The notes under the pieces are model-generated. The model did not search any database, had not been told where the DNA came from, and was given only the letters and a program-made list of their open reading frames with translations. This document shows, piece after piece, positions 38,694 to 50,992 of a DNA stretch of 64,000 nt. Both the position numbers and the translations under genes were made by a program. Location: positions 25,889,400 to 25,953,399 of the forward strand of contig CM049322.1 in the NCBI GenBank assembly GCA_026874595.1. The letters are read 5' to 3'. Numbering within the stretch: position 1 is the stretch's first letter; each line of letters starts with the position of its first letter. Origin of the DNA: Sipunculus nudus. Taxonomy: Eukaryota > Annelida > Sipuncula > Golfingiida > Sipunculidae.

Positions 38694-39663
38694 GTAGTCA
38701 TGTTTTGCCTGATACATGTGTATGCTTGTTGACTTACCATATCTTCATTATGTGTAATCAGGAGACATTATCATGGTCCATGCCCCCATGTTTGGCCTGA
38801 TACATGTGTACGCTTGTTGACTGACCATATTCTCATTATGTGTAATCATGTTTGGCCTGATACATGTGTACGCTTGTTGACTGACCATATTCTCATTATG
38901 TGTAATCATGTTTGGCCTGATACATGTTTACTCTTGTTGACTGACCAAATTCTCATTATGTGTAATCATGTTTGGCCTGATACGTGTGTATGCTTGTTGA
39001 CTGATCATACTCTCATTATGTGTAATCATGTTTGGCCTGATACGTGTATGCTTGTTGACTGATCATACTCTCATTATGTGTAATCATGTTTGGCCTGATA
39101 TGTGTGTACACTTGTTGAATGACCATATTCTCATTATGTGTAATCATGTTTGACCTAATACATGTTTACTCTTGTTGACTGACCATATTCTCATTATGTG
39201 TAATCATGTTTGGCCTGATACGTGAGTACACTTGTTGACTGCCCATATTCTCATTATGTGTAATCATGTTTGGCCTGATACGTGTGCTTGTTGACTGACC
39301 ATATTCTCATTATGTGTAATCATGTTTGGCCTGATACGTGTGTATGCTTGTTGACTGACCATATTCTCATTATGTGTAATCATGTTTGGCCTGATACATG
39401 TTTACTCTTGTTGACTGACCAAATTCTCATTATGTGTAATCATGTTTGGCCTGATACGTGTGTATGCTTGTTGACTGATCATACTCTCATTATGTGTAAT
39501 CATGTTTGGCCTGATTTGTGTATGCTTGTTGACTGATCATACTCTCATTATGTGTAATCATGTTTGGCCTGATACGTGTATACGCTTGGTGACTGACCAT
39601 GTTAGGCCTGATACATGTGTATGCTTGTTGACTGACCATACTCTCATTATGTGTAATCATGGA
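38694..39663 (+). repeat. 60-bp satellite with higher-order structure
   Basis: About 16 units containing gtttggcctgatac, gtgtatgcttgttgactgacc and tctcattatgtgtaatcat. Most units are exactly 60 bp; a few are 57 or shorter. Variants (for example gaccaaattc and gatcatactc) recur in the same order about 474 bp apart, indicating an eight-unit block duplicated once. Open frames over the array follow from the period being divisible by three. Confidence 0.93.
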
Positions 39664-39737
39664 TATATGCTACGTGTGGATTACTGTATGGTTATTAAGA
39701 TTGTGCAACTTTAATGCAGTAATGATCATGTCACTAC

Positions 39738-40024
39738 ATTTAATGATCACCTCTCCATCTGTAATGTTCACCTGTCTACCTGTTATGATCACCTCTTGTA
39801 ATGATCACCTCTCTACCGGTATTGATCACCTTTCTACCTGTAATGATCACCTCTCCACTTGTAATGATCCCCTTTCTACATGTAATGATCACCTGTCTGC
39901 ATGTTATGATCACCTCTCAACCTGTAATGATCACCTGTCTACCTGTAATGATCACCTGTCTGCCTGTAATGATCACCTCTTCACCTGTACCATCACCTGT
40001 CTGCCTATAATGATCACCTCTCCA
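39738..40024 (+). repeat. 21-bp minisatellite (TGATCACCT)
   Basis: About 13 units of taatgatcacctctctacctg with one to three changes each, rich in TGATCA, ending about 70 bases before the SIK exon acceptor at 40091-40093. Confidence 0.92.
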
Positions 40025-40093
40025 TGCATCCCATTCAACTTTGCATGATTTTCTGTGGCAATTATATTTTACCATTTCAACACTGCTTTTCAG

Positions 40094-40224
40094 GTACCTA
40101 CAGGCTAGAGGTGGAGTAAAACGGCACACTTTGGCCATTGCAAACCCAATGTATGAAATCCCAGAAGAACTTCAGCAGAGACTGGCACAGAACCCAATCA
40201 AAGCTTGCAGGGACCGAGGGATCC
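40094..40224 (+). CDS. SIK: SIK-type kinase, internal exon 2 of 3 (KRHT phosphosite)
   Basis: This 131-base exon runs from a cttttcag acceptor to the donor ATCC|gtaggt. Joined to the previous exon it reads AEAIARYLQARGGVKRHT, then LAIANPMYEIPEELQQRL, and ends near KACRDRGI. In SIKs the stretch ARYL..(R/K)RHT carries a threonine phosphorylated by PKA (Thr473 in SIK1, Thr484 in SIK2), creating a 14-3-3 site; here that site is KRHT. The EELQQRL tail also fits the family. A second possible donor four bases downstream (gttttg) would give a frame that stops in the next exon, whereas gtaggt leaves one base (C) that joins AT of the exon at 62776 to give a clean reading frame. Skipping this exon would also shift the frame into an early stop. 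A 21-bp minisatellite ends about 70 bases upstream. Confidence 0.9.
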
Positions 40225-40461
40225 GTAGGTTTTGTTTTAGTTAAAAATAAAAGGATTGTAACAGACAATCTTCAGCTATATATTACACAGTGACACCATG
40301 ACACCATATTGTACACAGTGAGCCTTTTTGTTGTCAGGGGTTACATTTTCCATATCATAATGTCACGGTGATACTCACACCATCTGAGTCCGAGTGCAAG
40401 TGTGAGTCCAAGTCCTTAAGGTCTGAGTCCAAATTAACTGTGTTCTGGTCTAAACATTTTT
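40225..40461. other. Intron sequence after SIK exon
   Basis: Low-repeat DNA between the donor and the C element, with a local ctgagtccgagtgcaag direct-repeat cluster (gagtcc) near 40385-40430. Nothing coding. Confidence 0.5.
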
Positions 40462-43034
40462 AGCTCAGCTGACTGAAAGTCATCTGAGCTATAGCGATCA
40501 CTCTTTGTCCGTCGTCCGTCCGTCTGTCGGTCTGTCCGTCCGTTAACCAGGCACAAATCGTAACTGCTGGACCTAGAAACTTGTAACTTGGGATTCTGAG
40601 AGGTCCATAAAAAATCTCCTTGGAAACCAGAAATTAGGTCTCTGTTACCCATATCCTTCGAGCTATGGGGCCACAAAGTACCCCCCAGAAAAGTAAAAAA
40701 TTTCATACAAAAACTTCAATATCTCATTAACTACATCACTGATGGTCATGATTTTTGGCATACATATTGATCATGAGATGTTTCATCAGTTTCTGTAGAC
40801 TGGTGGCGCCACCTGTATTTTTCAATTTTTACGAATTGTTTTCTCTATTTTTGAGACCTTTAAGGATGTAGTTACCGGTCAACACGGTACAAATCGTAAC
40901 GACTGGACCTAGAATCTTCATTCTTGACACACAGGGAGACCCATGATAAGTCTCCATGAAAACCTGAAATTAGGTCTCTGTTACCCATATCCTTTGAGCT
41001 ATGGCACTCCAAAGTACAACTCAGAATAATTGAAAATTTGATACAAAAGCTGAAGTATCTGAACAACTAATGCAGAGAAAACCATAATTGTTTTCATGGA
41101 TATTGATCATGGAGTGTTTCATCAGTTTCTGCAGACTGGTGGCACCACCTCTATTTTTTTTCAAATTTTTACGAAATTTTACTCTTTTTTTTTGAGACCT
41201 TTAAAGATGTGGTTATCTGTCAACAGGGTACAAATTGCAACAACTGGACCTAGAATCTTCATTCTTGTCATGCAAGGAGGCCCATGAAAATTGCCTGTGG
41301 AAACTTGAAATTAGGTCTCTGTTACCCATATCCTTCAAGCTATAGGACTCCGAAGTATCCCTCAGAATAATGGAAAATTTGTTACAAAAGCTGAAGTACT
41401 AATGCAGAGATCACCATGATTCGTTGCATGGATATTGACCATTAAGTGTTTTTATTAGTTTCTGCAGACTGGTGGAGCCACCTGTATTTGTGTATCATAT
41501 AAAACCCTCATATCTCAGGAACTGTTTGACCGATCAGGAAATAAAATTTATACAAATGTAGCCCTTGGATTGCTTGATAACATACACAAAAAATGGTGGC
41601 GACACCTGTAACCATGTTTGCACAGTGTCCATCTGTTCATTTGCCTTGTGTCAAAATCACTCATATCTCTGCAGTGAATTGACTAATTCACCTGAAATTT
41701 GTCATGCGTATACATCCTGGATTAGTTTTCTTGATTTTATGACAGGTGGCGCCACCTACATTCATTTTCACGCTGATGACATCCAAGCTCATATCTTATA
41801 TCTCGGGAACCGTTTGACCGATTGGGCCAAAATTTTGCATGTGTATAGATCTCATGTAGCTGTTTATCATAGCAAAACTGGTGATGCCACCTGCAACCAT
41901 TTTTGCACAGCATCTGTCCGTCTGTCTGCCGTGGGATAATGTCACTCATATCTCGGCAGTGGTTTGACATATCTGGCTAAAATTTTGCAGTTTTATACAT
42001 CCTGGATAGCTTTCTTGATTTTATGACAGGTGGCGCCACCTACATACTTGTTTATGCTGCAGACATCCAAGCTCATATCTTGGGGGCCAAAATTTTGCAT
42101 GTGTATAGATCTCACATAGGTCTTTATCATACACAAAACTGGAGGGGCCACCTGCAACCATTTTTGCATAGTGTCTGTCTGTTTGTCTGCCGTGGGCTAA
42201 AATCACTCATATACATGTAGTGGTTTGACTTTGCTGCCTAGCTGTTTATTATAGCAAAACTGGTGATGCCACCTGCAACCATTTTTGCACAGCATCTGTC
42301 TGTTAGTCAGCCGTGGCCTAAAACACTCATTTCTCTGTAGTAGTTAGACATAACTGCCTAAAATTTTGCAGGTTTATACATCCTGGACAGCATTCTTGAT
42401 TTTATGACAGGTGGCGCCACCTACAAATTAGTTAACGCTGCACACATCCAAGCTCATATCTAAGGAACCATTTGACTGATTGGGTCAAAATTGTGCATGT
42501 GTTTAGATCTTACATAGGTCTTTATCATACACAAAACTGGAGGGGTCACCTGCAACAATTTTTGCATAGTGTCTGTCTGTTTGTCTGCCGTGGGCTAAAA
42601 TCACTCATATACATGTAGTGGTTTGACTTTGCTGCCTAAAATTTTGCATATGCATACAACTTGGACAGCTTTCTGGATTTGTGGTAGGTGGCACAACCTA
42701 CATACACATTTAGGCTGCAGACATCCATGCTAATATGCAACATACCTCACTCTATTTACCCTTGCCACTCAATCCATGCCTCACTTCACCCATTCCACTC
42801 TGATTTTGGCAGATACACGTAGTCACTTGTCAGTTACCCGTATTCTAGTTTTTAAAGTTTACACATTTTTTCTCTTTTTTTTGAGATATATAAATATAGA
42901 CTAAATCTTGGCCTGTTGGTTAATCTGTTTGATGCTTCAGTTGAATGGGTATATACTACCATTCTGATGATAAAATTTTCTTTTGCGAATCTCTTCCCAG
43001 TCAGCTTAGCGTCATGACCCATGGGTCACTTGTT
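40462..43034 (+). mobile_element. Family C element carrying a palindrome array
   Basis: 5' AGCTCAGCTGACTGAAAGTC folds with atctgagct. A (GTCCGTC)n run follows. Near the 3' end AGTCAGCTTAGC (42999-43010) is complementary to the 5' start, then GACCCATGGGTC and cacttgtt. Inside are three ~290-bp C-type repeats (ctggacctagaatcttcattcttg) and an array ending in an E-type 3' end (cccgtattctagtt near 42855). There is no transposase or Rep-helicase frame. Confidence 0.75.
41480..42860 (+). repeat. ~279-bp palindrome array inside C element
   Basis: Perfect GGTGGCGCCACC near 41747, 42030 and 42410, with decayed sites between (ggtgatgccacc, ggaggggccacc). It ends in the E-type terminal sequence TTTTGGCAGATAC ... 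cccgtattctagtt. Confidence 0.85.
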
Positions 43035-43885
43035 TAACTTGAGGCCTAATCCAAAGAAAATATGTATTAAGAACATTTCTAAAAGGGGAATTTGAGATAA
43101 ACATGTGTATTTTAGTTAATACAGTGGAGCGCCATATTTCCGAATGCCGAATTTCCGAAAATTTGTTTTTGCGAAATTCAAAATGGGGAACCAAAAATTT
43201 ATTTGTATTTCCGGTATAAATTTCAAGTATGTAAATACATCTATCTAACATGAATATTTGTAATTATGATTCATAAGGCCTGCAGTCATGTGTTAAGCCC
43301 AGTGGTGATCCTAATTTATAGTTCTGGGCCCATGTACTCACCGGGGCAAAGGTGTGGAAACTACAGCTAGCCCCGCAACGATCGGCCCCCTGTACCCCTA
43401 AGCAAGCGACAGAGCAGTTTATCAAAGAGCAATTGTGTGTTATCAACCACATCTCGTTTGTACTCGAGCAAGCATAGTTCGTCTGCTTGGGACAGGATGT
43501 CAGGCCAAATAAATGGGCAGTTTACTCGCATCAGCATTGGTGAGCTATGATTCATTAAACGCTTGTGCTCGAGCAACTTTATATGTCCCGGTCTTCAATT
43601 ACATAGATCAAAAAGAAACACCGTTTTCCTTGGCGATGTCATTTGACATTTCCCTCCAGTGAATTTGATGAAAAAAAGAGCACGCACGTATCCTTAAAGC
43701 AGGTTAGACTGATCTTTTCCAATTTCCTCAGCAATAATCAAATATCTTTTATATGTCCCTGTCGTCAATAACGAATATTGAAAAGAAACACCGTGTTCCT
43801 TGGGAAAAATGGCATTAAGTTAATCATTAAATGTCTTACTAACTTGCCGCTTGACCCTTGTCCGCAGTTCCGAATGTTCGTTTTT
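43035..43885. other. Low-repeat DNA with a local direct repeat
   Basis: Contains TA|CAGTGGAGCGCC with ttccgaatgccgaatttccg near 43120 (pogo-like end, weak), a minus-strand open stretch near 43264-43576 listed separately, and tatatgtccc(g/t)gtc with aaagaaacaccg repeated about 170 bp apart (43582 and 43751). Confidence 0.4.
43340..43576 (-). other. Possible decayed minus-strand exon
   Basis: Two overlapping minus-strand frames stay open here (…WPDILSQADELCLLEYKR…, and …VACLGVQGADRCGASC…), and the second runs into cccg|gtgagt, a strong donor on the minus strand at about 43341. No family recognised and no acceptor identified. It could be a pseudo-exon or chance. Confidence 0.2.
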
Positions 43886-46800
43886 AGTGAACCTGTGAGC
43901 TTATGCGATGGTGTGGCGTCGTCCGGTGTCCGTTGGCCGTTGTCCGTCGTCTGCACGTTAACCCATACTACCTTGACAACGGCAAGAGATAGCATCACGA
44001 AATTTTATGCAAAAAATTAGTCATCTAAAAAACTTTTATCGGATTTTGCTTATTTTTTGGCTAACTGCATTTTCTTAGATTTTATAGGGAAAAAGCTAAA
44101 AAAGCTTTAAAAATCTTCTTCTCCGAAACTGTTCAGCCAAATTGTCCAATATTTCACAGAAATGATTCCTGGAATAATCTTTCTCAAGTGTGTACGAATG
44201 GTTTAAGTTCGGTGATTTTTGGCCGAGTTAGAGGAAGTTGAACTTAGTCATCTGTCTATAAAAGCATACTAAAATTACAATCTCAGAAACGGCTGGAGCT
44301 ATCATCACCAAATTTAATGCCAATGTTGTTCACATGAGACATATCTGAAATTGAGGTATTGGTGGCGCCACCTGCATGGGCCTTTTTTGTACGGGGGTCA
44401 TCAGTGCCGGTATCACACTGACAGCTACAAAAAACTTCTTCTCTGAAACCATATGGCCAAATAGTTTAATATCGCACAGAAATGATCCTAGGGTAGTGCT
44501 TTCTGAAGTTAGTTCAAATGGTCTCACAGTGACTTTTGGCTGAGTTATGGGAAGCTGAATTTAGTCATATGCTGTAACAGCCCATTTTAGATCAGTGGCT
44601 ACAAAGATCTTCTCCTCAAAAACCACTGGGCCAAATTCTTAAATCTCACACATTAATTATCCTCAGATGTTGATAATTCAAGTTTGTTCAAATGGTTTTG
44701 GTTCAGTGATTTTTGGCTAAGTTATGGGAAACTTAACTTAGCCATTTTGCTGTATTTTTTATGAGTTATAAACCTGAAAAAATTTTTTTGACTGACCCTA
44801 CTGAGGCCAATTTGTTTAATATTTTACAAGAATAATCCCCTGAATAATTATTATAATAATTGTCTTTTATGGTTCCAAAGAATGAATTTTGGCTGAATTA
44901 TAAAGATTGAATTGAGTCATTTTACCATATATGTTAGCTGTGTGAAGCAGATACATCTAGACTGGCACCAGTTTATCAGCATTTATTACATCATGCCTCT
45001 AGACATTTAGATTTCAGGTTATCTATGGTTAATATTGACAAGAATTTTTTTTAAAAGCTTTTAAAAAATGTAGATATATGATTTTTAGATATTCCTCATG
45101 CCAGGCAATGTTTACAATCACAGCTATACAGCTCTCTGTGGGTATATAAAGACGGCTGTACATGGATTATAAATAATTGGTATCCATAGTCAAATTAATT
45201 CAAGATTTTGTCATCAGTGAGATGTATCTGTATTACAATTTTGCATTCAGTATGCATCTGTATTAATTTTTAGTTAACCTGTGAGCTAATGTGATGGTGT
45301 GACAGCGTTTGTCTTCTGTACATTAACCCATACTATTTTGAAAATGATTGGAGCTAGCACCATGAAATTTAATGCAAAAAATTAGCCATCTGAAAATTTT
45401 CTTAATTTTATAGAGAAAAAGCTAAAAAAACCTTTAAAAATCTTCTCCTCCAAAACACTCAAGCCAAATTGTTCAATATTTCACAGAAATAATCTTTTAT
45501 ACCATCTCCCTCAATTTTGTTCCAATTGTTCAAGTTTGGTGAATTTTGGCTGAGTTACAGGAATTGAACTTAGTCATCTGTCCAAAAAAGCATACTAAAA
45601 TGACAGTCTCAGAAACAGCCAGAGCTATCATCACCAAATTTTATGCCAGTGTTGGTCACATGAGCCATATATGAAATTCAGGTATTGGTGGCGCCACCTG
45701 AAATGACCTTTTTTTGTATGGGGGTCATTGGTCATCTGTACATTAATCCATAATTTCTCAGGAATAGCAGGAGCTACCATTCCCAGATTTTATGCAATAA
45801 TCTGTCACATATCAAATTTTGTGGGATTCAGCTTATTTTTTTGCTATCTGCATTTACTTAGATTTTATAGGGATAAAGCTTCTTGTAGACGGTACAGCCA
45901 AATTGTTCAATATTTTACATAAATGATCCCAGAGGCAAGCCCTCTCAAGTTTGTTCAAATGGTTTGCATTTGATGAATTTTAGTGGAGTTACACAAATTT
46001 GAACAGTCATTTGGCCAAGTAAGCATACTGACATAGTACTCTCAGAAATGACAGAAGCTAGAATTACCAGGTATTGTGCAAATGTTGGTCACATGACTCA
46101 TATTTGAAATTGCAGATTTTGTGGTGCCACCTACATTGACCTGTTTTTTTATGGGCAAAAAACCTAATATTAGCCTCTTTCAGCTTAATGATGAAACTGT
46201 CAAGTTGAATTGTTCAATTTTTCAAAAGAATTATCCTACGACATGGTTCTTTCAATCATATCAGAATATACTGAGTTTGTTGAGTTTTGGTTGTGTTGTG
46301 AAAAGCTTAAGTTGGTCTTATAGCCATTATTATGTCTTTTTGAAACTGAGGACTGCAGTAGTGTTCTTCTACAAAATTATTATTTCAATTATATCTTCTG
46401 TAACATTGCACAACAATTATTCTTAGGTGGCCTTTGTTCAAGTTTACTAGAATGATTTTTGGCAGAACTATTGGACCTTAAACAATGAAAGTACTGCATC
46501 TTTTATTATTCTAGATATTTTGATAAAAAGTTTATGAATATGTCGGCTTGAAAAAAAAATTTTAGCCAAAGTCTTTCAGTATGTGTAAACAGATATGCCA
46601 ACAATCCAAGATTGAATCTGTATGTTTAAATAGGTTGAGAAACTGCCAACTGTTTCAGATTTGGGAACAGATCAAGAGTTCATTCAGTGCAGCCAGATAT
46701 AGGTCAAGAGTTCAATCAGTGCAGCCAAGCACATGGCATGTGATCACCTCATGGGTGACATGTGAACACCTCATTGGCACCATGTGATCACTTCATGGGT

Positions 46801-49800
46801 GTCAAGCCCCTCAGGGCAGGGCCCCTGCATGAGCTTATGCAGTGGTTTTGCACTATTTCAGATTTGGCAACAGGCTAGAGGTCAGTCTGGATCTATTTAT
46901 AGCTTTGGCAGACTGCCAACTGTATCAGATTAAGCAACAGGTCAAGAGTTTACTCAGTGCAGCCAGGTATGGGTCAGGAGTTTACTCAGTGCAGAGATGC
47001 ATTCTATTTATAGCTTTGGCAGACTGCCAACTGTGTCAGATTATGCAACAGGTCAAGAGTTCACTCAGTGCAGCCAGGTACAGGTCAAAAGTTCACTCAG
47101 TCTAGCCAGGTGAAGATCATGAGTTCACTCAGTGCAGTAGCCTGAGCAAGCAATTTGTCACAGTTCACTCGGGGCAACAGCCTTTCTCACCTAAACCTGG
47201 TCAGCCCCATGCATCAGACTCAAGGTAAGTTTGATGTATTGGCCTAATATTTTGACCTGTCTATGTGTCTTTGATGGCTCTCTCGCTCACAAGACAGGTG
47301 TTGCCACCTACCATGACTTTTGCACAGTGTGTGTCCCTGCGTTTTTCTCAGGAGGGACTTGATATATCAGTCTGAAATTGGGCATATGTATATATCTCTG
47401 ATAGCTTCATTGTATACAAGACTGGTGGTGCCAGCTACAATTTTTTAGCGAACCTGTGACGGCGTCGTGCATCGTCTGTCGTGCGTCATCTGTCGTGCGT
47501 TGTGCGTCGTCTGTACATTAACCATACCTATCTCAAAAACAGCAGGAGCTAGCATCACAAAATTTTTTTCAAATAATCAGTCATCCAAAAAACTATATCG
47601 GATTTTGTTTATTTTTTTCCTAACAGCATTTTCTTAGATTTCATAGGGAAAAAGCTAAAAAAGCTTTAAAAATCTTCTTCTCTGAAACTGACCAGCCAAA
47701 TTGTCCAATTTTTCAAAGAAATGATCCCTGGAATAATCTTTCTCAAGTTAGTTCGAATGGTTCCAGTTCGTAGATTTTTCGCCGAGATACAGGAGGTTGA
47801 AATTTGTTAACTGTGCAAAAAAGCATATTAAAATTTAAATCTCAGAAACGGCTGTAGCTATCATCACCAAATTTTATGCCAATGTTGGTCACATAGGTCA
47901 TATCTGAAATTGAGGTTTGTATTTTCCCAAATGAGTTATAAACCTGTAAAACGTTTTTTGACTGAGGCCACTGAGGCAAATTTGTTTAAAATTTTACAAG
48001 AATAATCCCCTGAATAATTCTTATAATAATTATCTTTTATGGTTCCAAAGAATGAATTGTGGCTGAATTATAAAGATTGAATTGAGTCATTTTACCATAT
48101 ATGTAAACTGTGTGAAGCAGATACATCTAGCCTGGCACCCGTTTATCAGCATCCGTTACATCATGACTCTAGACATTTAGATTTCAGGTTATCTATGGTT
48201 AATATTGACAAGAATGTTTTATGAAATCTTTTAAAATTATGTAAATTTATGATTTTAGATATTCCTCATGCCAGGGAATGTTTACAATCACAGGTATACA
48301 GCTGTCTGTGGGTATATAAAGATGGCTGTACATGGATCATAAATAATTGGTATCCATACTCAACTTAATTCAAGATTTTGCCTTCAGTGAGATGTATCTG
48401 TATTATAATTTTGCATTCAATATGCATCTGTAGTAATTTTTAGCGAACTTGTGAGCTAATGCGATGGTGTGACGGCGTCCATCATCTGTATGTTACCAAT
48501 ACTATTTCAAAAACGACTGGAGCTAGCATCATGAAATTTAATGCAAAAAATTAGCCATCTGAAAAACTGCATTTTCTTAGATTTTATAGAGAAAAAGGTA
48601 AAAAACCTTTAAAAATCTTCTCCTCTGAAACGGTAAAAGCAAATTGTTCAATATTTTACACAAATAATCTTATATACAATCTCTCTCTCGTTTGTTTGAA
48701 TGGTTTAAGTTCGGTGAATTTTGGCCGAGTAACAGGAAGTTGAACATAGTTATTTGTCAAAAAAGCATACTAAAATGACAGTCTCAGAAATGGCCAAATC
48801 ACCAAATTTTATGCCAGTGTTGGTCACATGAGTCATATATGAAATTCAGGTATTGGTGGCGCCACCTGCATTGACCTTTTTCTGTGCGGAGCTCATTGGT
48901 CATCTCTACATTGACCCATAATTTCTCAGGAATGGCAGGAGCTTCCATGCCAAGATTTTATGCAATAATCTGTCACATATCAAATGTTGTGGGATTCAGC
49001 TTATTTTTTGCTATCTGCGTTTACTTAGATTTTATAGGGAAAAAGCTGGATAACCTTTAAAAGTCTTCTTCTTGTAAACGGTCCAGCCAAATTGTTCCAT
49101 ATTTTGCAGAATTGATCCCAGAGGCAAGCCCTCTCAAGTTTGTTCAAATGGTTTGATGAATTTTAGTGGAGTTACATGAATTTGAACAGTCATTTGGCCA
49201 AGTAAGCATACTGACATAGTTATTTCAGAAATGACAGAAGCTAGCATTACCAAGTATTGTGCAAATGTTGGTCACATGACTCATATTTGAAGTTGCAGAT
49301 TTTATGGTGCCACCTACTTTGACCGTTTTTTTATCGGCAAAAACCTCATAATTTTAGCCTCTTTCAGCTTAAAATGTTTATGATGAAACTGTCAAGTTGA
49401 ATTGTTCAATTTTTCAAAAGAATTATCCTAGGACATCGTTCTTTCAATCATATAAGAATAGATTGAGTTTGTTGATTTATGGTTGAGTCTTGAAAAGCTT
49501 AAGTTTGTCTTATTGCCATTATTATGTCTATTTCAAACTGAGGACTGCAATAGTGTTCTCATACAAAATTGTTTTATCAATCATAACTGCTGTAACATTG
49601 CACAAAAATTATTCTTAGGTGGCCTTTGTTCAAGTTTACTTGAATGATTTTTGGCAGAATTATTGGACCTTTAACAAAAAAGGACTGCATCTTTTATTAT
49701 TCTAGATATTATTGGTAAAAAGTTTATGAATATGTCAGCTTGAAAAAAAAGCATTTTAGCCAAAGTCTTTCAGTATGTGAATCATATCAGAAAAGCTTTT

Positions 49801-50992
49801 GTTGGTCTTATGGCCATTATTATGTCTGTTTCAAACTGAGGACTGCAAAACTGTTCTTCTACATTATAGAAGCATTATAGCCAAAGTCTTTCAGTATGTG
49901 TAAACAGATTCACCAACACTCCAAGATTGTGTCTGTATCTTTAAATAGGTTGAGAAACTGCCAACTGTTTCAGATTTTGCAACAGATCAAGAGTTCATTC
50001 AGTGCAGCCAGATTTATCGCAAGAGTTCAATCAGTGCAGCCAAGCACAAGGCATGTGATAGCTCATGGGTGACATGTGATCACCTCATAGGCAACATGTG
50101 AACACCTCATGGACACCATGTGATCACCTCATTGGTGTTATGCCCCTCAGGTCAGGGCCCCTGCATGAGCTTATGCAATCCTGTGGCTACTATTTCAGAC
50201 TTGGCAACAGGCTAGAGGTCAGTCTCAATCTATTTATAGCTTTGGCAGACTGCCAACTGTATCAAATTAGGCAACAGGTCAAGAGTTCACTCAGTGCAGC
50301 CAGGTATGGGTCAGGAGTTCACTCAGTGCAGTAGCTGCATTCTATTCATAGTGTTAGTAGACTGCCCACTGCATCAGATTTGGCACCAAAGTTCAGCCTG
50401 GATCTATTTATAGCTTTGGCAGACTGCCAACTGTGTCAGATTATGCAACAGGTCAAGAGTTCACTCAGTCTAGCCAGGTGCAGGTCAATAGTTCACTCAG
50501 TGCAGTAGCCTGAGGCAGCAAATTTGTCACAGTTCTCTCGGGGCAACTGCCTTTCTCACCTAAGTCTGGTCAGCCCCATGCATCAGACTCAAGGTAAGTT
50601 TGATGTATTGGCCTGATATTTTGACCTGTCTATGTGTCTTTGATGGCTTTCTTGTTCACAAGACAGGTGTCGTCACCTAAAATGACTTTTGCACAGTGTA
50701 TGTGCCTGCTTATTTCTTCAGAGGAATTTGATATATCAGTCTGAAATTTGGCATATTTTTATATCTCTGAAAGCTTTGTTGTATACAAGACTGGTGGTGC
50801 CAGCTACAATCATTTTTGTGTTGTGTGCACCCATGCCAGAATTTCAGCAGTGATGTTTGTGTAATTGTTTTTATTCAAAATGTTTAGTACTTGCATAGTT
50901 CATATACATGAGAAGTAATGGTCCAGCATTGAAGCATTATACCTGGTGTATTTCCCAATGCACAGGTTCGCATTAGGCCTGTAGGCCTTGTT
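43886..50992 (+). mobile_element. Stacked family B elements (four 5' ends, one 3' end)
   Basis: 5' ends are seen at 43886, 45272, 47447 and 48442, but only one 3' end (cattaggcctgtaggcc then ttgtt, 50971-50992). The start at 47447 lies in the hot-spot (ccagctacaattttttagcg). The region mixes truncated and complete pieces; the last, 48442-50992, is 2.55 kb with an empty hot-spot at about 50809. Confidence 0.65.

Larger units (their letters stand above)
26855..40093 (+). other. SIK intron, 13.2 kb, repeat-filled
   Basis: This intron is flanked by exons that join in phase as AG|G. It is made almost wholly of repeats: a 24-bp minisatellite, a nested B/E/B stack, a low-repeat AT-rich stretch, one more B copy, a 60-bp satellite and a 21-bp minisatellite. 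No other exon was recognised, and the peptide reads continuously across it (AEAIA-RYL) in the way the SIK family does, so a missing coding exon is unlikely. Confidence 0.75.

Noticed and set aside
38814-39714. Plus-strand frames with 20-residue repeats (TDHILIMCNHVWPDTC)
   Set aside because: Produced by the 60-bp satellite period. There is no start context, and units with length changes break the frame.
38694-40024. Regularly spaced repeats as a CRISPR array
   Set aside because: The repeats are contiguous with no unique spacers, and the window is eukaryotic.
40225-40234. Alternative donor four bases downstream (gttttg) for SIK exon 2
   Set aside because: It gives a frame that stops within seven codons of the next exon, whereas gtaggt gives a continuous family-like protein.
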